Made by a program: the position numbers and the translations under genes
Shown: piece after piece, positions 1 through 9,079 of the stretch
Layout of the letters: each line of letters opens with the position of its first letter
Numbering within the stretch: the first letter of the stretch is position 1
The notes under the pieces: generated by a model
What the model saw: the letters and a program-made list of their open reading frames with translations, nothing else
Told to the model about the DNA's origin: nothing
The model's database searches: none
Origin: Streptomyces spinoverrucosus
Lineage (GTDB): Bacteria; Actinomycetota; Actinomycetes; Streptomycetales; Streptomycetaceae
Assembly: GCF_015712165.1 (NCBI RefSeq)
Contig: NZ_JADPZX010000001.1
Span: forward strand, 3,038,001-3,102,000
Direction: 5' to 3'
DNA length: 64,000 bases

Positions 1-292
1 CGCCGCTGGTTGGGCCCTGGTCCGTGCGGCGCAGGGCGTCCGACGAGGTGGTCGGCGGTGTTCCCGCACCGCCTGGCTGCACGATGCGCCGTGGCCGCTC
101 CAAGTGGCCCATGTGTCCCCCGAGCTGAAGTGCATGAGCGATGGCGAGAGATGAAGATTAGTGACGTCCAGTCAATAGTGCGACCCGATCAGTCACTTGG
201 CACCCGGAAATCCGGTTCCTGCCCCGAACTCGCCCCGATACCGCCCAGTTCACTCACGTCACGGCCCGGGGTGGGCTGACAGACTGCCCGGC
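1..292. other. Upstream intergenic region of the caspase gene
   Basis: I see no convincing coding sequence here. The stretch around 150-200 is less GC-rich than its surroundings and is the likely promoter region of the caspase-like gene, but I cannot assign -35/-10 boxes with confidence. The gene upstream of the window edge is not visible. Confidence 0.4.
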
Positions 293-2197
293 ATGGGGTC
301 GATCCACACGTTCATGGCGGGCGTCAACGACTATCCGTCCGAGATCGCACCGCCCCTCAAGGGCTGCGTGAACGACGTCACCGAGGCGCACCGGCTGGTG
401 AGCGCCCGCACGGCCGGTGGCGCGCAGGTGCGGACCGTGCTGGACGGCGCGGCGACGGTGGCGGCGGTCGAGGACGGCATCCGTACGTTCCTGGGGGCGG
501 CCGGGCCCGGGGACACGGCGTTGTTCTGGTTCTCCGGGCACGGCACGCAGCAGGTCGCGACGGGCGCGGACCTGCTGATCGAGGCCACGGGCTTCAACCA
601 GGCGCTGCTGTGCGCGGACGGCCCGCTGCCCGACAAGCGGCTCGGCGCCCTGCTGGACGCGGTCGCGGCACGCGGGGCGCATGTGGTGGCGGTGCTGGAC
701 TGCTGCTACTCGGGGGGCGCCAGCCGGGACGACCTGCCCGAGGGTCTGACCGCGCGGCTCGCGCCACCGCGCCCGGAGTGGGTGGTGCCGGGCGGCCGGG
801 AGGTAGCGCCGCCGGCGGGGCCCGCCCGGCATGTGCTGCTGGCCGCGAGCCGGCTCGACGAGTTGTCGTACGAGGGGTATTACGGCGGCAGGCGGCACGG
901 GGCGTTCACGTATGCCCTGCTGAGCGCGGTGCGCGCGGCGGGCCCGGACGCCACCTACCGGCAGCTGCTGTCCGCGGCCGACGCGCGCGTGCAGCGCTCC
1001 GGTGGGCGGCAGCGGCCGGTGCTGTATCCACAGACGCCGGGCGGCGCCGCCGATCTGCCGTTCCTCGGGGGTGCGGTCGCGGAGGCGGCCGGTGAGCATC
1101 TGCTGCGGTGTGCGGCGCACGGCTGGGAGGTGGACTGCGGCACCGGTCACGGGCTGCGGGACGGGGAGGGTGCCGAGGGCACGGAGTTCGGCGTGGTCGG
1201 GTCTCAGGGGGCGGTGCCGGGGGCGGTCGTGCGGGCCCGTTCGGTGCGGGCCGACCGGACGCTGGTGGAACCGGTCGGCTGGGCGCCCGACCCCGAGCGG
1301 GTGTACCCGGTGAGCCTGACCGCGCTGGCCACCCCGCCCGCGACGGTGAGCGTGGACGACGGCCACGCCTCCGGCCTGCTGCGGGCGGCGCTCTCGTCAC
1401 CCCTCCTCCGGGTCGTCGACCGGCCCGAGGAGTACGGGGACCTGCACTTCCGGGTGGAGGTACGCGGAGACAGCGCACGCGTGCTGGGCCGGGACGGGAC
1501 CGACTTCGTGGAGCCGCTGCCGTTCACCGCGGACGGCGACGCCCGGCGCGTGGGGGACTGCCTGGCGCACCTCGCCCGCTGGCATCAGCTGCGCGACCTC
1601 ACCTCGCGGCCCTCCGTGCTGGACAACCTCGTCCAGGTGGAGGTCGTCCCGTGGGACGCGGCCGACGGCCGTCCCCTGGTGCCGGACGGCAGCGGCGACC
1701 TCGTCTGCTCCTACGCCCCGCAGGGCACGCCCGGGCCGCGTGAGCCGTGGGTGTCGATCCGGCTGCACAACCGCTCCCCGCACCGCACGCTGTGGTGCGT
1801 GCTGCTCGACCTCACCGACCGCTACGCCGCCGACCCGGCGCTCTACCCCGGCCACTTCATCGGCCCGGGCCGCACCGGACACGCCCTGGACGGCGACCCC
1901 GTCCAGCTGTCGCTGCCCGAGGGCCGGGCCGCCGTACCCGGCGCGGAGTGCCGGGACTGGCTGAAACTGATCGTCGCGGAGGGCGAGTTGAGCACGGCTC
2001 CGTTCCGGCTGCGGGCCTGGGACCCGGACGGCGACGGCAGCCGCGAGGCGACGGTCGATCCTGCGGGGGTCGTCCGGTTCGACGCCCCCGGCGGCACCCG
2101 CGAGGCGGGCCCGGTCACGGGGGGCGCGCCCGGGCGCTGGGCGACCCGGACGATCGCCCTGCGCACCGTCGTCCCGCCTACTGGCCGAGGTGCGTGA
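293..2197 (+). CDS. Caspase-family (peptidase C14, metacaspase-like) protein
   Basis: Putative cysteine protease of 634 residues. The N-terminal third is a caspase p20-like fold: an opening strand with NDYP, then FWFSGHGTQ giving catalytic His83, then VAVLDCCYSGG giving the DxCxSG-type nucleophile, probably Cys138. A caspase-like fold continues to about residue 285 (AASRLDELSYE, GAFTYALL). The remaining 350 residues form a beta-rich domain I do not recognise, perhaps a substrate-sensing or binding module. Metacaspases cleave after Arg or Lys. The ATG at 293 is chosen because it opens directly into the conserved core; a longer frame from 197 would add a Pro/Arg-rich non-conserved stretch. It converges on the CHAT gene with a 20-bp 3' overlap. 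Function is inferred from motifs only; the target is unknown. Confidence 0.85.
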   Translation: MGSIHTFMAGVNDYPSEIAPPLKGCVNDVTEAHRLVSARTAGGAQVRTVLDGAATVAAVEDGIRTFLGAAGPGDTALFWFSGHGTQQVATGADLLIEATGFNQALLCADGPLPDKRLGALLDAVAARGAHVVAVLDCCYSGGASRDDLPEGLTARLAPPRPEWVVPGGREVAPPAGPARHVLLAASRLDELSYEGYYGGRRHGAFTYALLSAVRAAGPDATYRQLLSAADARVQRSGGRQRPVLYPQTPGGAADLPFLGGAVAEAAGEHLLRCAAHGWEVDCGTGHGLRDGEGAEGTEFGVVGSQGAVPGAVVRARSVRADRTLVEPVGWAPDPERVYPVSLTALATPPATVSVDDGHASGLLRAALSSPLLRVVDRPEEYGDLHFRVEVRGDSARVLGRDGTDFVEPLPFTADGDARRVGDCLAHLARWHQLRDLTSRPSVLDNLVQVEVVPWDAADGRPLVPDGSGDLVCSYAPQGTPGPREPWVSIRLHNRSPHRTLWCVLLDLTDRYAADPALYPGHFIGPGRTGHALDGDPVQLSLPEGRAAVPGAECRDWLKLIVAEGELSTAPFRLRAWDPDGDGSREATVDPAGVVRFDAPGGTREAGPVTGGAPGRWATRTIALRTVVPPTGRGA

Positions 2198-5100
2198 ACC
2201 CGGCCCAGGCGCTCAGGTCGTCCGGGTCGATGTGCGCGGCCCGTTCGGCGAGCCGGGCGGGCAGGCCGGCGGGCAGGTCGCGGGCGGGGTCCAGCATCCA
2301 CAGCTGGGCCCGGCGCAGCGCCCTGGCGGGCGGCTCGCCCTCGGTGCGCAGGAAGTGGTGGGTGAGGAACATCAGCACCGACGTGGCGTCGTCCGGCACC
2401 GGCCACAGTGAACCGACCACCGAACGGGCACCGGCCACCAGGAACGCGGTCGCCAGGCTGTACGCCTCGTTGTGCCCGCGTCCCGACACATGGCTGCGGC
2501 ACGCGGCCAGCACCACCAGGCCGAGCCTGCCCCGGCCCGCCCCGGCGACCGCCTCGGTGAGTTCCTCGGCGGCCAGCTCACCGTCGTGCAGGGAGAGATG
2601 GGCGGTGCGGCGGGCGGTGCGGGCGATGGAGGCGTGGCAGGCCAGGTGCAGCACGGCACCCTCCTCGTCGGGGCTGTCCGTGCCGGTGAGCCAGGACAGC
2701 ACCTCCTGCGGGGTGCCGGGCCCGTCGGCGTCGCCGCCCTCGCGCCGCCCGAGGAACCGGCCGCGCGGGTAGAAGGCCCGCTGCACCGCGTCGGCCTCCG
2801 CACCGGCCCAGCGCAGGTCCCCGGTGGGGTTGCCGACGACGAGCGCGGCGCCCGAGTGGGCGGCCTCGGGGCGGGCGGCCACGTCGCACAGCAGGCGGGC
2901 GGAGGCGGCGTACGAGATCTCCGCCTCGTGCAGGGCGTAGCGGCGCCGCCCTTCCGGGCCCTGCGTCCAGGCGGCGTGCCAGGGGACCAGGCCGAGGGTG
3001 CCCATCGGCACGAACACCAGCCGCGGTGCCCGCCCGGTGCGGGTGGCGAAGACGTCGAGCAGCGGACGCATCCCGGCGTACCAGGCCCAGCCGCACAGCC
3101 GGTCGAGCCGTTCGCGCAGGGACGGCAGGTCCGGCCGGGTGCCGGACCAGCCGGGCACGGGGCCCATCACACGCTGGTCCTGCCGGGCCGCCGCGAACGG
3201 CGTCGCGTCGCGTGCGTCCTGCGCGAGCCGGACGGCGTCGGCGTGCGGGGCGCGGGCGTACTCGCGCAGCGCGGCCGCGTCCTCCGTGAGCGTCGGCAGG
3301 GGCACGGAGTGGACGGCGCCGGTGGCGGTGACGACGACGGCGGTGCCGGGGGTGTCCTCCCCGGCGGGGACCAGGTAGACGAGGGCGTCCTTGCGCAGGG
3401 TGCGCAGGGCGGTGGCGATCTCGTCGGGGGCCGGCGGGTCGAGGAGGCGGTCCTGGGTGGCGTCCGTGCCGGTGAGGGCGGCCAGGACGCGGCGGCGCAG
3501 GGCGCTCGGGACGGACATCGGCGCCTGGAGCGCGGTGAACGGGTCGGCGGGTGCGGAGGCGAGGCCCGCGGCACGCCACTCCTCGGCCAGCGTGTCGTGG
3601 CCCGCCGCGACGAGGCGTTCGGGCACCGTGCGTGAGGTGGTCGCGGCGTGCAGCAGCAGGCCGCGGCAGGCGTCGAGGGCCTGGACGGCCTCGTCGAGGG
3701 CGTTGTCGCGCAGACACCAGCCGGCGACCTCCAGCGCGGTCGTGGTCGCCATGGCCACGGCCTGCGCGGCGTGCTCGGTACCGGACTGGAGCAGTGCCGC
3801 CCAGGCGTGCCCGCGCAGCGCGTCGAGCCCGGTGCGGCGCCCCATGCCCTTGTCGTCCCGGCGGAGTTCGCCGCGGGTGCGGTAGGCGCGGCCGAGGGCG
3901 AGCCCGGCGCCCGCGTAGAGGCGGTGCTCGGGGCCGCCGGCGGTGCGGAAGGCGTCCTCCAGCAGGGCGATGCCCTGGGCGAGATGGCGGGCGCGGGCCG
4001 TGGGGAAGCGCTGTGACTCGGCGAGCCCGCAGTGACCGGCGCCCAGGCAGAAGCCGTAGCGCAGCTTGCTGTCGCTGCCCTCGTCGGCCAGGTCGTACGC
4101 CTCCTGGATCAGCTCCATCGCCTCGGTGACGGCGACCGGGTCCCCGGTCTGGCCGGCCCGCATGAAGCGGTTGATGCCGTTGTCGCCGAGCACCCAGGCC
4201 CGGTGGTCGCGGGGCAGCCCGCGGGCCGCCCGGCGCAGTTCGGCCACCGCCGGGCGGCCGGCGAGCGGCGGCGCGGGCGGGGCGCCCAGCTCGTGGGCGA
4301 GGCGGTCGCGGGCGGAGCGGGCGTTCTCCAGCATCGTCCACAGCTCGATGCGGGTGCCGTCGTCGGGGTCCAGCTCCGCGTGCGCGGCCAGCAGTTCGGC
4401 GATGTGCGCGTCGGTGGCCGCGAGGTCGCCGCGCTGGGCGGCGGCCTGCGCCTCGAACCCGGCCTGCTGGCCGCCCATCGCACGGCGCTGGTAAGGGGAC
4501 AGGGCGGTGCTGTCGCGCAGCCGCCGCCACAGCTCGCCGGCGGCCTCCAGGTCGTCGCGGGCCCCGGCGGTCTGCCCCCGGTGGCTCATGGCGGCGAACC
4601 GGGCGATGTCGATGCCGTGCCCGAGCCGGTCGTCGGTGCCGCCCGCCGGGCCCGCGCCCGCCGCCTCGACCCCGTCGTCGACGCCCGTTGCGAGGCCCGC
4701 GCCCGCCGCGTCGGCCCGCGCGAGGTGGTCGAGGACGGTGTCCATGCCGCGGCCGGAGCCCCTGAGCTCCTCGCGCAGCCGGACCTGGGCGACGACGGCG
4801 TGCGCCTTGCGCTGCCACTCGGGGTCGTCCTGCCGGTGCGACAGGACGGTGTCGACGAGTTCCGACTTCTGTGCCTCGGTGATGATCGTGCCGTGCGGGT
4901 CGAGGAGCATGCCCTGGGACAGCAGGTTGAGGGCGAAGAGCGCGCGGTCGGACTCCTTCTCCTGGGCGGCGAAGAACGCGTACGCCTTGTCGAAGGCCTC
5001 CTTGAACGCGACCCCACCGCCCAGGCCCTTGAAGATGCCGGGGAAGTCGTCGTCGGTGTCGCCGAAGTTCAGCGAGGCGATGCCACCGTCGTCGAGGTCG

Positions 5101-6455
5101 TGCAGTAAGCCGAGGTAGGCGTCGCGGGCTCCCTCGACGCGCATCGCCTCGGGGATGTCGTCCGGGGAGGCGGGGGTGATGCCGTGCTCGTCCCTGAGTG
5201 TGGTCCACGCCCACAGGCCCATCATCTGGGCGCTGTGGCGCAACTCCGTGGAGAAGTCGTCGTCCCGCAGGACCAGTGCGCAGGCCTCGGTGACGTCGTG
5301 CAACCGTGCGGGGTCGGGGTCGTCCCGATAGCGGCTCTGCTGGAACATTCCGAGGAAGAGCGCGGTGACGGTGACCAGCCCGTCCCGCTCGGGCACCCAG
5401 ATGTCGATCGCCCGCCGGATCAGGCCGATCGCCCGGTCCCGTCCCGGCCCGTCGCCCCGCGCGCTCGCCCGTTCGTACAGCAGCCGCCCGAAGCTGTCGA
5501 GGAACACGGGCACGAGCCGCTCGACGTCGGCGGGGTCGGCGAGCAGCCCGTTCAGCTCGACCTCGGCCGCGGCGGCCTGCGCCTGGTCCTTCCAGTTGGC
5601 CCAGAGCAGGAACCGGACGAGGGCGCTGCGGATCCCCGCCTCCCACGCCCAGGACGGCTCGCTGCCGGTCCGCTGCCGCGCTTCGAGCAGCGCGGTGCCG
5701 AACTCCTCGCGGGCCTGCTCCAGTTCGTCCCGGTCGGAGGTGGCCCTGCCGTGCACCATGAGGGCGAGGCCCAGGCTGTAGCGGACCAGGGGGAGGTCGC
5801 TGCTGGGCAGCGCGGCGTCGAGCACGGACCGGTAGTGGGCGGCGGCGGCCTCGGCGTCGCCCGGCACCCGGTCCAGCTCGCAGCGCTCCAGATACAGAAA
5901 GCCCCGTGCCTCCGCCAGGTCCACGGCGTCCTGACCTCCGGGCTCCACCGTCGCGGCGGCCGCCTCGTACCGGCGCAGCGCCTCGTCGAGCAGTTCGAGG
6001 CGCTGCCGGGCGGGTCCGTCGCAGTGCAGGTAGCGCTGTTTGGCACAGGCCGCGAGCAGCTGCGCGCCGAGCTCTCGTACGGAGGCATAGTCGGCGTCGT
6101 CCGGGGGCAGCGCGCCGGTGCCCTCGGTGAGCAGCGCCCAGACCTCGTCGACGAGTTCGGGGCGCGGGTCGATGTCGTACTGGAAGGCCCGGACGTGCCC
6201 GAAGGCGACGCGCCAGGCCGCCCAGTCCTCGTCGTCGCCGGGTGCCTCGAAGGCGAGCTCGAACGCCTGGGCGGCCAGTCCCAGGTCGTCGGGGTCGTCC
6301 GCCAGGATGTGCAGCCGGTAGCTGAGCTCACCGGCCAGCGCGCACAGGGCGGGGGCGTCCGGGTCGTCGGAGGCGGTCTCGGCGAGGGCGTCGAGGATCT
6401 CCTCGCGCCGGGCGCGGAGTTCGTCGACGATGGTCTGGGCGTCGTCAGCGGTCAC
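2178..6455 (-). CDS. TPR-rich protein with C-terminal CHAT (caspase-fold) domain
   Basis: A 1425-residue protein. The first ~1000 residues are alpha-helical, Ala/Leu/Glu-rich and TPR-like, probably a sensing or scaffold superhelix. The C-terminal ~400 residues are a CHAT domain: LVVGNPTGDL, then HLACHASIA with candidate catalytic His1274, then VVLAACRSH with candidate Cys1319, then SLATAFLVAGARSVVGSLWPV, all family hallmarks. CHAT proteins are caspase-like proteases, often paired with TPR or NTPase sensors in bacterial conflict systems. Start is GTG at 6455, with a purine-rich GGAAAG nearby. It follows the RES gene after a 37-nt gap on the same strand, so it is the last gene of the macro/antitoxin/RES operon. 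Its 3' end overlaps the convergent caspase gene. Confidence 0.88.
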   Translation of the reverse strand: MTADDAQTIVDELRARREEILDALAETASDDPDAPALCALAGELSYRLHILADDPDDLGLAAQAFELAFEAPGDDEDWAAWRVAFGHVRAFQYDIDPRPELVDEVWALLTEGTGALPPDDADYASVRELGAQLLAACAKQRYLHCDGPARQRLELLDEALRRYEAAAATVEPGGQDAVDLAEARGFLYLERCELDRVPGDAEAAAAHYRSVLDAALPSSDLPLVRYSLGLALMVHGRATSDRDELEQAREEFGTALLEARQRTGSEPSWAWEAGIRSALVRFLLWANWKDQAQAAAAEVELNGLLADPADVERLVPVFLDSFGRLLYERASARGDGPGRDRAIGLIRRAIDIWVPERDGLVTVTALFLGMFQQSRYRDDPDPARLHDVTEACALVLRDDDFSTELRHSAQMMGLWAWTTLRDEHGITPASPDDIPEAMRVEGARDAYLGLLHDLDDGGIASLNFGDTDDDFPGIFKGLGGGVAFKEAFDKAYAFFAAQEKESDRALFALNLLSQGMLLDPHGTIITEAQKSELVDTVLSHRQDDPEWQRKAHAVVAQVRLREELRGSGRGMDTVLDHLARADAAGAGLATGVDDGVEAAGAGPAGGTDDRLGHGIDIARFAAMSHRGQTAGARDDLEAAGELWRRLRDSTALSPYQRRAMGGQQAGFEAQAAAQRGDLAATDAHIAELLAAHAELDPDDGTRIELWTMLENARSARDRLAHELGAPPAPPLAGRPAVAELRRAARGLPRDHRAWVLGDNGINRFMRAGQTGDPVAVTEAMELIQEAYDLADEGSDSKLRYGFCLGAGHCGLAESQRFPTARARHLAQGIALLEDAFRTAGGPEHRLYAGAGLALGRAYRTRGELRRDDKGMGRRTGLDALRGHAWAALLQSGTEHAAQAVAMATTTALEVAGWCLRDNALDEAVQALDACRGLLLHAATTSRTVPERLVAAGHDTLAEEWRAAGLASAPADPFTALQAPMSVPSALRRRVLAALTGTDATQDRLLDPPAPDEIATALRTLRKDALVYLVPAGEDTPGTAVVVTATGAVHSVPLPTLTEDAAALREYARAPHADAVRLAQDARDATPFAAARQDQRVMGPVPGWSGTRPDLPSLRERLDRLCGWAWYAGMRPLLDVFATRTGRAPRLVFVPMGTLGLVPWHAAWTQGPEGRRRYALHEAEISYAASARLLCDVAARPEAAHSGAALVVGNPTGDLRWAGAEADAVQRAFYPRGRFLGRREGGDADGPGTPQEVLSWLTGTDSPDEEGAVLHLACHASIARTARRTAHLSLHDGELAAEELTEAVAGAGRGRLGLVVLAACRSHVSGRGHNEAYSLATAFLVAGARSVVGSLWPVPDDATSVLMFLTHHFLRTEGEPPARALRRAQLWMLDPARDLPAGLPARLAERAAHIDPDDLSAWAGFTHLGQ

Positions 6456-6492
6456 GGTTCGAGCTTTCCAGGATCGTCGGCAACATGCCGTA

Positions 6493-7146
6493 CTACGGAG
6501 CGAGTTGGACGTAGTAGGGCAGCAGCACGGAGTTGAGCCACTCCCGGCCCTCCGCCGTGCCGAAATCCACGGCCTCGTCCTCCTCGCAGCGCAGCGCCCC
6601 GTCCGGGCAGCGGTCGCCGAACAGCACCACGGTCCGGTCCGCCGGTTCCCGCTTGGACGACCACACCAGGCCCTGCGCCCACGGCTGGGTGTGCCGGCGT
6701 ATCCAGTGCGCCCAGTCCCGGGTGTACGGGTACTCGTGCGCCTCGGTGTGCACCAGCCAGGTGTCCTGGTGTACGGCGGCCAGGTCCTGCGCGGTCATCA
6801 GGGGCAGCACGCAGAGGTCGGCGGTGAGCCTCAGGGTGCTGAGGCGGCGCCCCTCGACGGCCCGGCGCTGCAGCAGCCGGGGGCCGCCGGCCGGGTCGAA
6901 GGGCAGGGAGCGCAGCAGGGTCTCGCACACGGCGGCGGCCGCGCTCAGGCCGGCGTACAGATAGCCGTACCGGTCGCAGGAGGTGGCGTCGAAGCGGCCG
7001 CCTCCGTACAGGCAGTGCGAGGGTCTGGGGTTGAAGTCGGCGGCGCCGCGGTGGGAGCCGTGGATGCGGTACAGCAGGGTGCCGCGGGCCAGCGTGACCT
7101 TGCCGGGGGTGCCGGTGAGCGCCTCGGGCGGCCGGTAGTTGGGCAC
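6493..7146 (-). CDS. RES-domain protein, probable NAD+-degrading toxin
   Basis: RES domain covering most of 217 residues. Visible hallmarks are LLYRIHG with Arg27, DFNPRP, GGGRFD, the LYAGLSAAAAVCETLL helix with Glu75, and a distal region with CLYG/WSSKR-like segments. RES toxins of the Xre-RES family (MbcT of Mycobacterium tuberculosis is the best known) phosphorolyse NAD+ to nicotinamide and ADP-ribose-1''-phosphate, which stops growth. The frame opens with a TTG at 7155 overlapping the upstream stop, but GAGGG abuts that codon. The GTG at 7146 has proper spacing (9 nt) and is chosen. The preceding gene encodes a DUF2384-type partner, the usual antitoxin. Toxin identity is inferred; substrate specificity is not shown by sequence. 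Confidence 0.8.
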   Translation of the reverse strand: MPNYRPPEALTGTPGKVTLARGTLLYRIHGSHRGAADFNPRPSHCLYGGGRFDATSCDRYGYLYAGLSAAAAVCETLLRSLPFDPAGGPRLLQRRAVEGRRLSTLRLTADLCVLPLMTAQDLAAVHQDTWLVHTEAHEYPYTRDWAHWIRRHTQPWAQGLVWSSKREPADRTVVLFGDRCPDGALRCEEDEAVDFGTAEGREWLNSVLLPYYVQLAP

Positions 7147-7151
7147 GACGG

Positions 7152-7835
7152 TCAACCCTCACTGTCCATCAGAAACCGTGCGGTCTCCACGAGCTGCCGG
7201 TCCCGTCCGGTGCCGAGCAGGCGGACGGGGCTGGTGCCGAGCCAGGCGTTGGCGGACAGCCACCAGTCGGCGGCGCCCCAGGGGTCGCGGTCGGCGTCCA
7301 GCAGCGCGTTGACCTCCAGGACGACCAGCCAGGGCAGGGTCTCCTCGGAGAACTGGAACAGCGGCAGCCGCAGCCGGCCCCCGGCGCCGCGCAGCCGGAT
7401 CAGATCCGGCGCGTACGGCCGGCCGCCGCCCCGTTCCACGGTCTCGGCGTCCAGCGCGGGCTCCGCGAGCAGCCGTTCCCGCACCGGTCCGAGCACCGGC
7501 CCCACCATGCGGTGACCGTCGATCAGCAGCACGGCCAGGTCCTCGGTCGCGAACCCCTGCACGGTCGGTGCCCCGCCCTGCGCCTGCTGCACGCCGACGA
7601 ACCGCGCGTGCGCGTCCGCCCCGAACTCGTCGGGCAACCGCTCCCGCAACAGCCCGGCGGCCTGCGCCGCGCAGACCTGGCGGCCGGGGGCGTCGGCGTG
7701 GCGGACGACGGTGAGCAGCTCGACCAGCCGGGCCCTGGTGTCCGGCCCGAGCCGCCCGGCGATCCGGTCCCAGCGGGCCGCGGCGGCGGCGAGGGTGAGG
7801 TACGGGTCGGCCGGTTCGATCGGGGGGCGCCCCAT
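7152..7835 (-). CDS. DUF2384/MbcA-type (Xre-MbcA-ParS toxin-binding) antitoxin-like protein
   Basis: A 227-residue protein whose C-terminal ~50 residues (DPWGAADWWLSANAWL, GTSPVRLLGTGRD, then a terminal helix) match the toxin-binding domain that caps RES toxins. The N-terminal half is helical and the middle carries RLRGAGGRLRLPLFQF, which is common to actinobacterial members. It is longer than classical MbcA (about 115 aa) and I see no clear helix-turn-helix, so DNA binding is uncertain. Its ATG overlaps the macro-gene stop by one base (TGATG), with GGAGGAG immediately upstream, so the two are translationally coupled. Its stop overlaps the possible TTG start of the RES gene. The role as RES neutraliser is inferred from domain and neighbour. 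Confidence 0.78.
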   Translation of the reverse strand: MGRPPIEPADPYLTLAAAAARWDRIAGRLGPDTRARLVELLTVVRHADAPGRQVCAAQAAGLLRERLPDEFGADAHARFVGVQQAQGGAPTVQGFATEDLAVLLIDGHRMVGPVLGPVRERLLAEPALDAETVERGGGRPYAPDLIRLRGAGGRLRLPLFQFSEETLPWLVVLEVNALLDADRDPWGAADWWLSANAWLGTSPVRLLGTGRDRQLVETARFLMDSEG

Positions 7836-8947
7836 CACTCCTCCCCCATGGCGGTCAGCAGCCGCTCCAGCAGGTCGGCGCGCGCGTGACGGCGTACCAC
7901 GAAATGGATGTCCCAGTCGGCGCCCCGGGCGAGTTCCGCCTCGACGGCCGTCCACAGCGCGCCGAAGCTCTCCAGCGGGGTCAGCCCGCCGCGTCCCGCG
8001 CCGAGCAGCGGCAGGCAGACCGACCGCAGCGGGGGGTCGTGGAGGCGGGCCTCCTCGGCGAGCAGGGCGAAGACGCGGGCCACGCCCCTGGTGATGTCGG
8101 CGGGCTGTACGTCGTAGTCGTTGCTCTCGGGCCGGGGTACGGCGACGGCCACGTGGTAGACGCGGCGGATGCCCTGATCGGTCAGCGCGCCCGCGGAGGT
8201 GACGGCGACCGTGCCCGGCAGGGCCGCCCGGCCGGGTGCACCGTGCCGGGCGGCCCATGACCCCAACTCGTCGTGGATGCGGTCCTCGACGAGTCCCCCG
8301 GTGGGGTCCCTGCGCGCCCCCGCTCGGCGCAGGGTCGCGGAGATGGACGACTTGTAGGGCGCGGGCAGCGCGAAGTAGGTGTTCGTGGGCGACACCACGA
8401 CGTCCATGTCCCGCAGCAGGTCCACGGAGTGGACGTGCACGGTGACGGGCACGGTGCGGCGCTCCACGCGGACGCGCAGCGCGCGGTGGGCGGCGGGGAT
8501 GCGGTCCTGCGGCGCCGGGGCGGGGGCGTCGGTCACCGGGGTGCGCCCGGCGACCTGCACGATCTGTTCCGCGACCTGGCCGAGGACCATGAACTCGTGG
8601 TGCTTGCGGAACCGTTCGACGCTCACCCCGTACACCTGGGCGGCCCGTCGGCGCCGGTCGGCGGCCGGCCAGTCGCGGGTGCCCTGGGCGAGGCCGAGGC
8701 TGTACTCGGCGGCGGTCTGGAGGGTGCCGCCGCCCATCCGGGAGACGGCGAGCCGTAACACCTTCTCCACCGGCCCCCCAGGCAACTCGCCGTCTCCCGA
8801 CGGAACGTCACGGGCGACCTCGGCGAGCACCGGCAGGGCGAGCTCCCGCAGCCTGACGACTCCGGCTCGTCGCACCTTGCGCACCTCCGCGAGGACCACT
8901 CCGTGATCGAGCGGGTGAGGCGACGGCGACGGCATGACGATCAGCAT
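7835..8947 (-). CDS. Macro-domain protein with N-terminal helical domain
   Basis: A 370-residue protein. The C-terminal half (about 165-360) is a macro domain, the ADP-ribose-binding fold: DMDVVVSPTNTYFALP, a Gly-rich GGLVEDRIHDELG, PGTVAVTSAGAL, YHVAVAVPRP and CLPLLGAGRGGL, which together mark the ligand pocket. The N-terminal ~130 residues are a helical domain (TAAEYSLGLAQGTRDWP, GVSVERFRKHHE) that I have seen fused to various effector modules in actinobacteria. First gene of the operon with the antitoxin-like, RES and CHAT genes. Macro domains may hydrolyse ADP-ribose-1''-phosphate or ADP-ribosyl groups, so it could sense or clear the RES product; that link is inference. ATG at 8947 or 8935 could be the start; GAGGGG lies 14 nt before the former. 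Confidence 0.75.
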   Translation of the reverse strand: MLIVMPSPSPHPLDHGVVLAEVRKVRRAGVVRLRELALPVLAEVARDVPSGDGELPGGPVEKVLRLAVSRMGGGTLQTAAEYSLGLAQGTRDWPAADRRRRAAQVYGVSVERFRKHHEFMVLGQVAEQIVQVAGRTPVTDAPAPAPQDRIPAAHRALRVRVERRTVPVTVHVHSVDLLRDMDVVVSPTNTYFALPAPYKSSISATLRRAGARRDPTGGLVEDRIHDELGSWAARHGAPGRAALPGTVAVTSAGALTDQGIRRVYHVAVAVPRPESNDYDVQPADITRGVARVFALLAEEARLHDPPLRSVCLPLLGAGRGGLTPLESFGALWTAVEAELARGADWDIHFVVRRHARADLLERLLTAMGEE

Positions 8948-9079
8948 CGCACCGGCCCGTGCCCCTCACAAGCCCGTTCCGCCCTTCCATTGCAGCGCAC
9001 GGGCCGGTCGCGAACGGGTCGGAATCAGGGCGCGTCCAGGACCCGACCCGGCCCCGGACGCGCCCTGTTGTCGGCACCC

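Noticed and set aside
293..8947. Prophage or integrative element carrying the defence-like cassette
   Set aside because: No integrase, tRNA target, direct repeats or visible change in composition at the edges. The 5' border lies at the window start, so this cannot be excluded fully.
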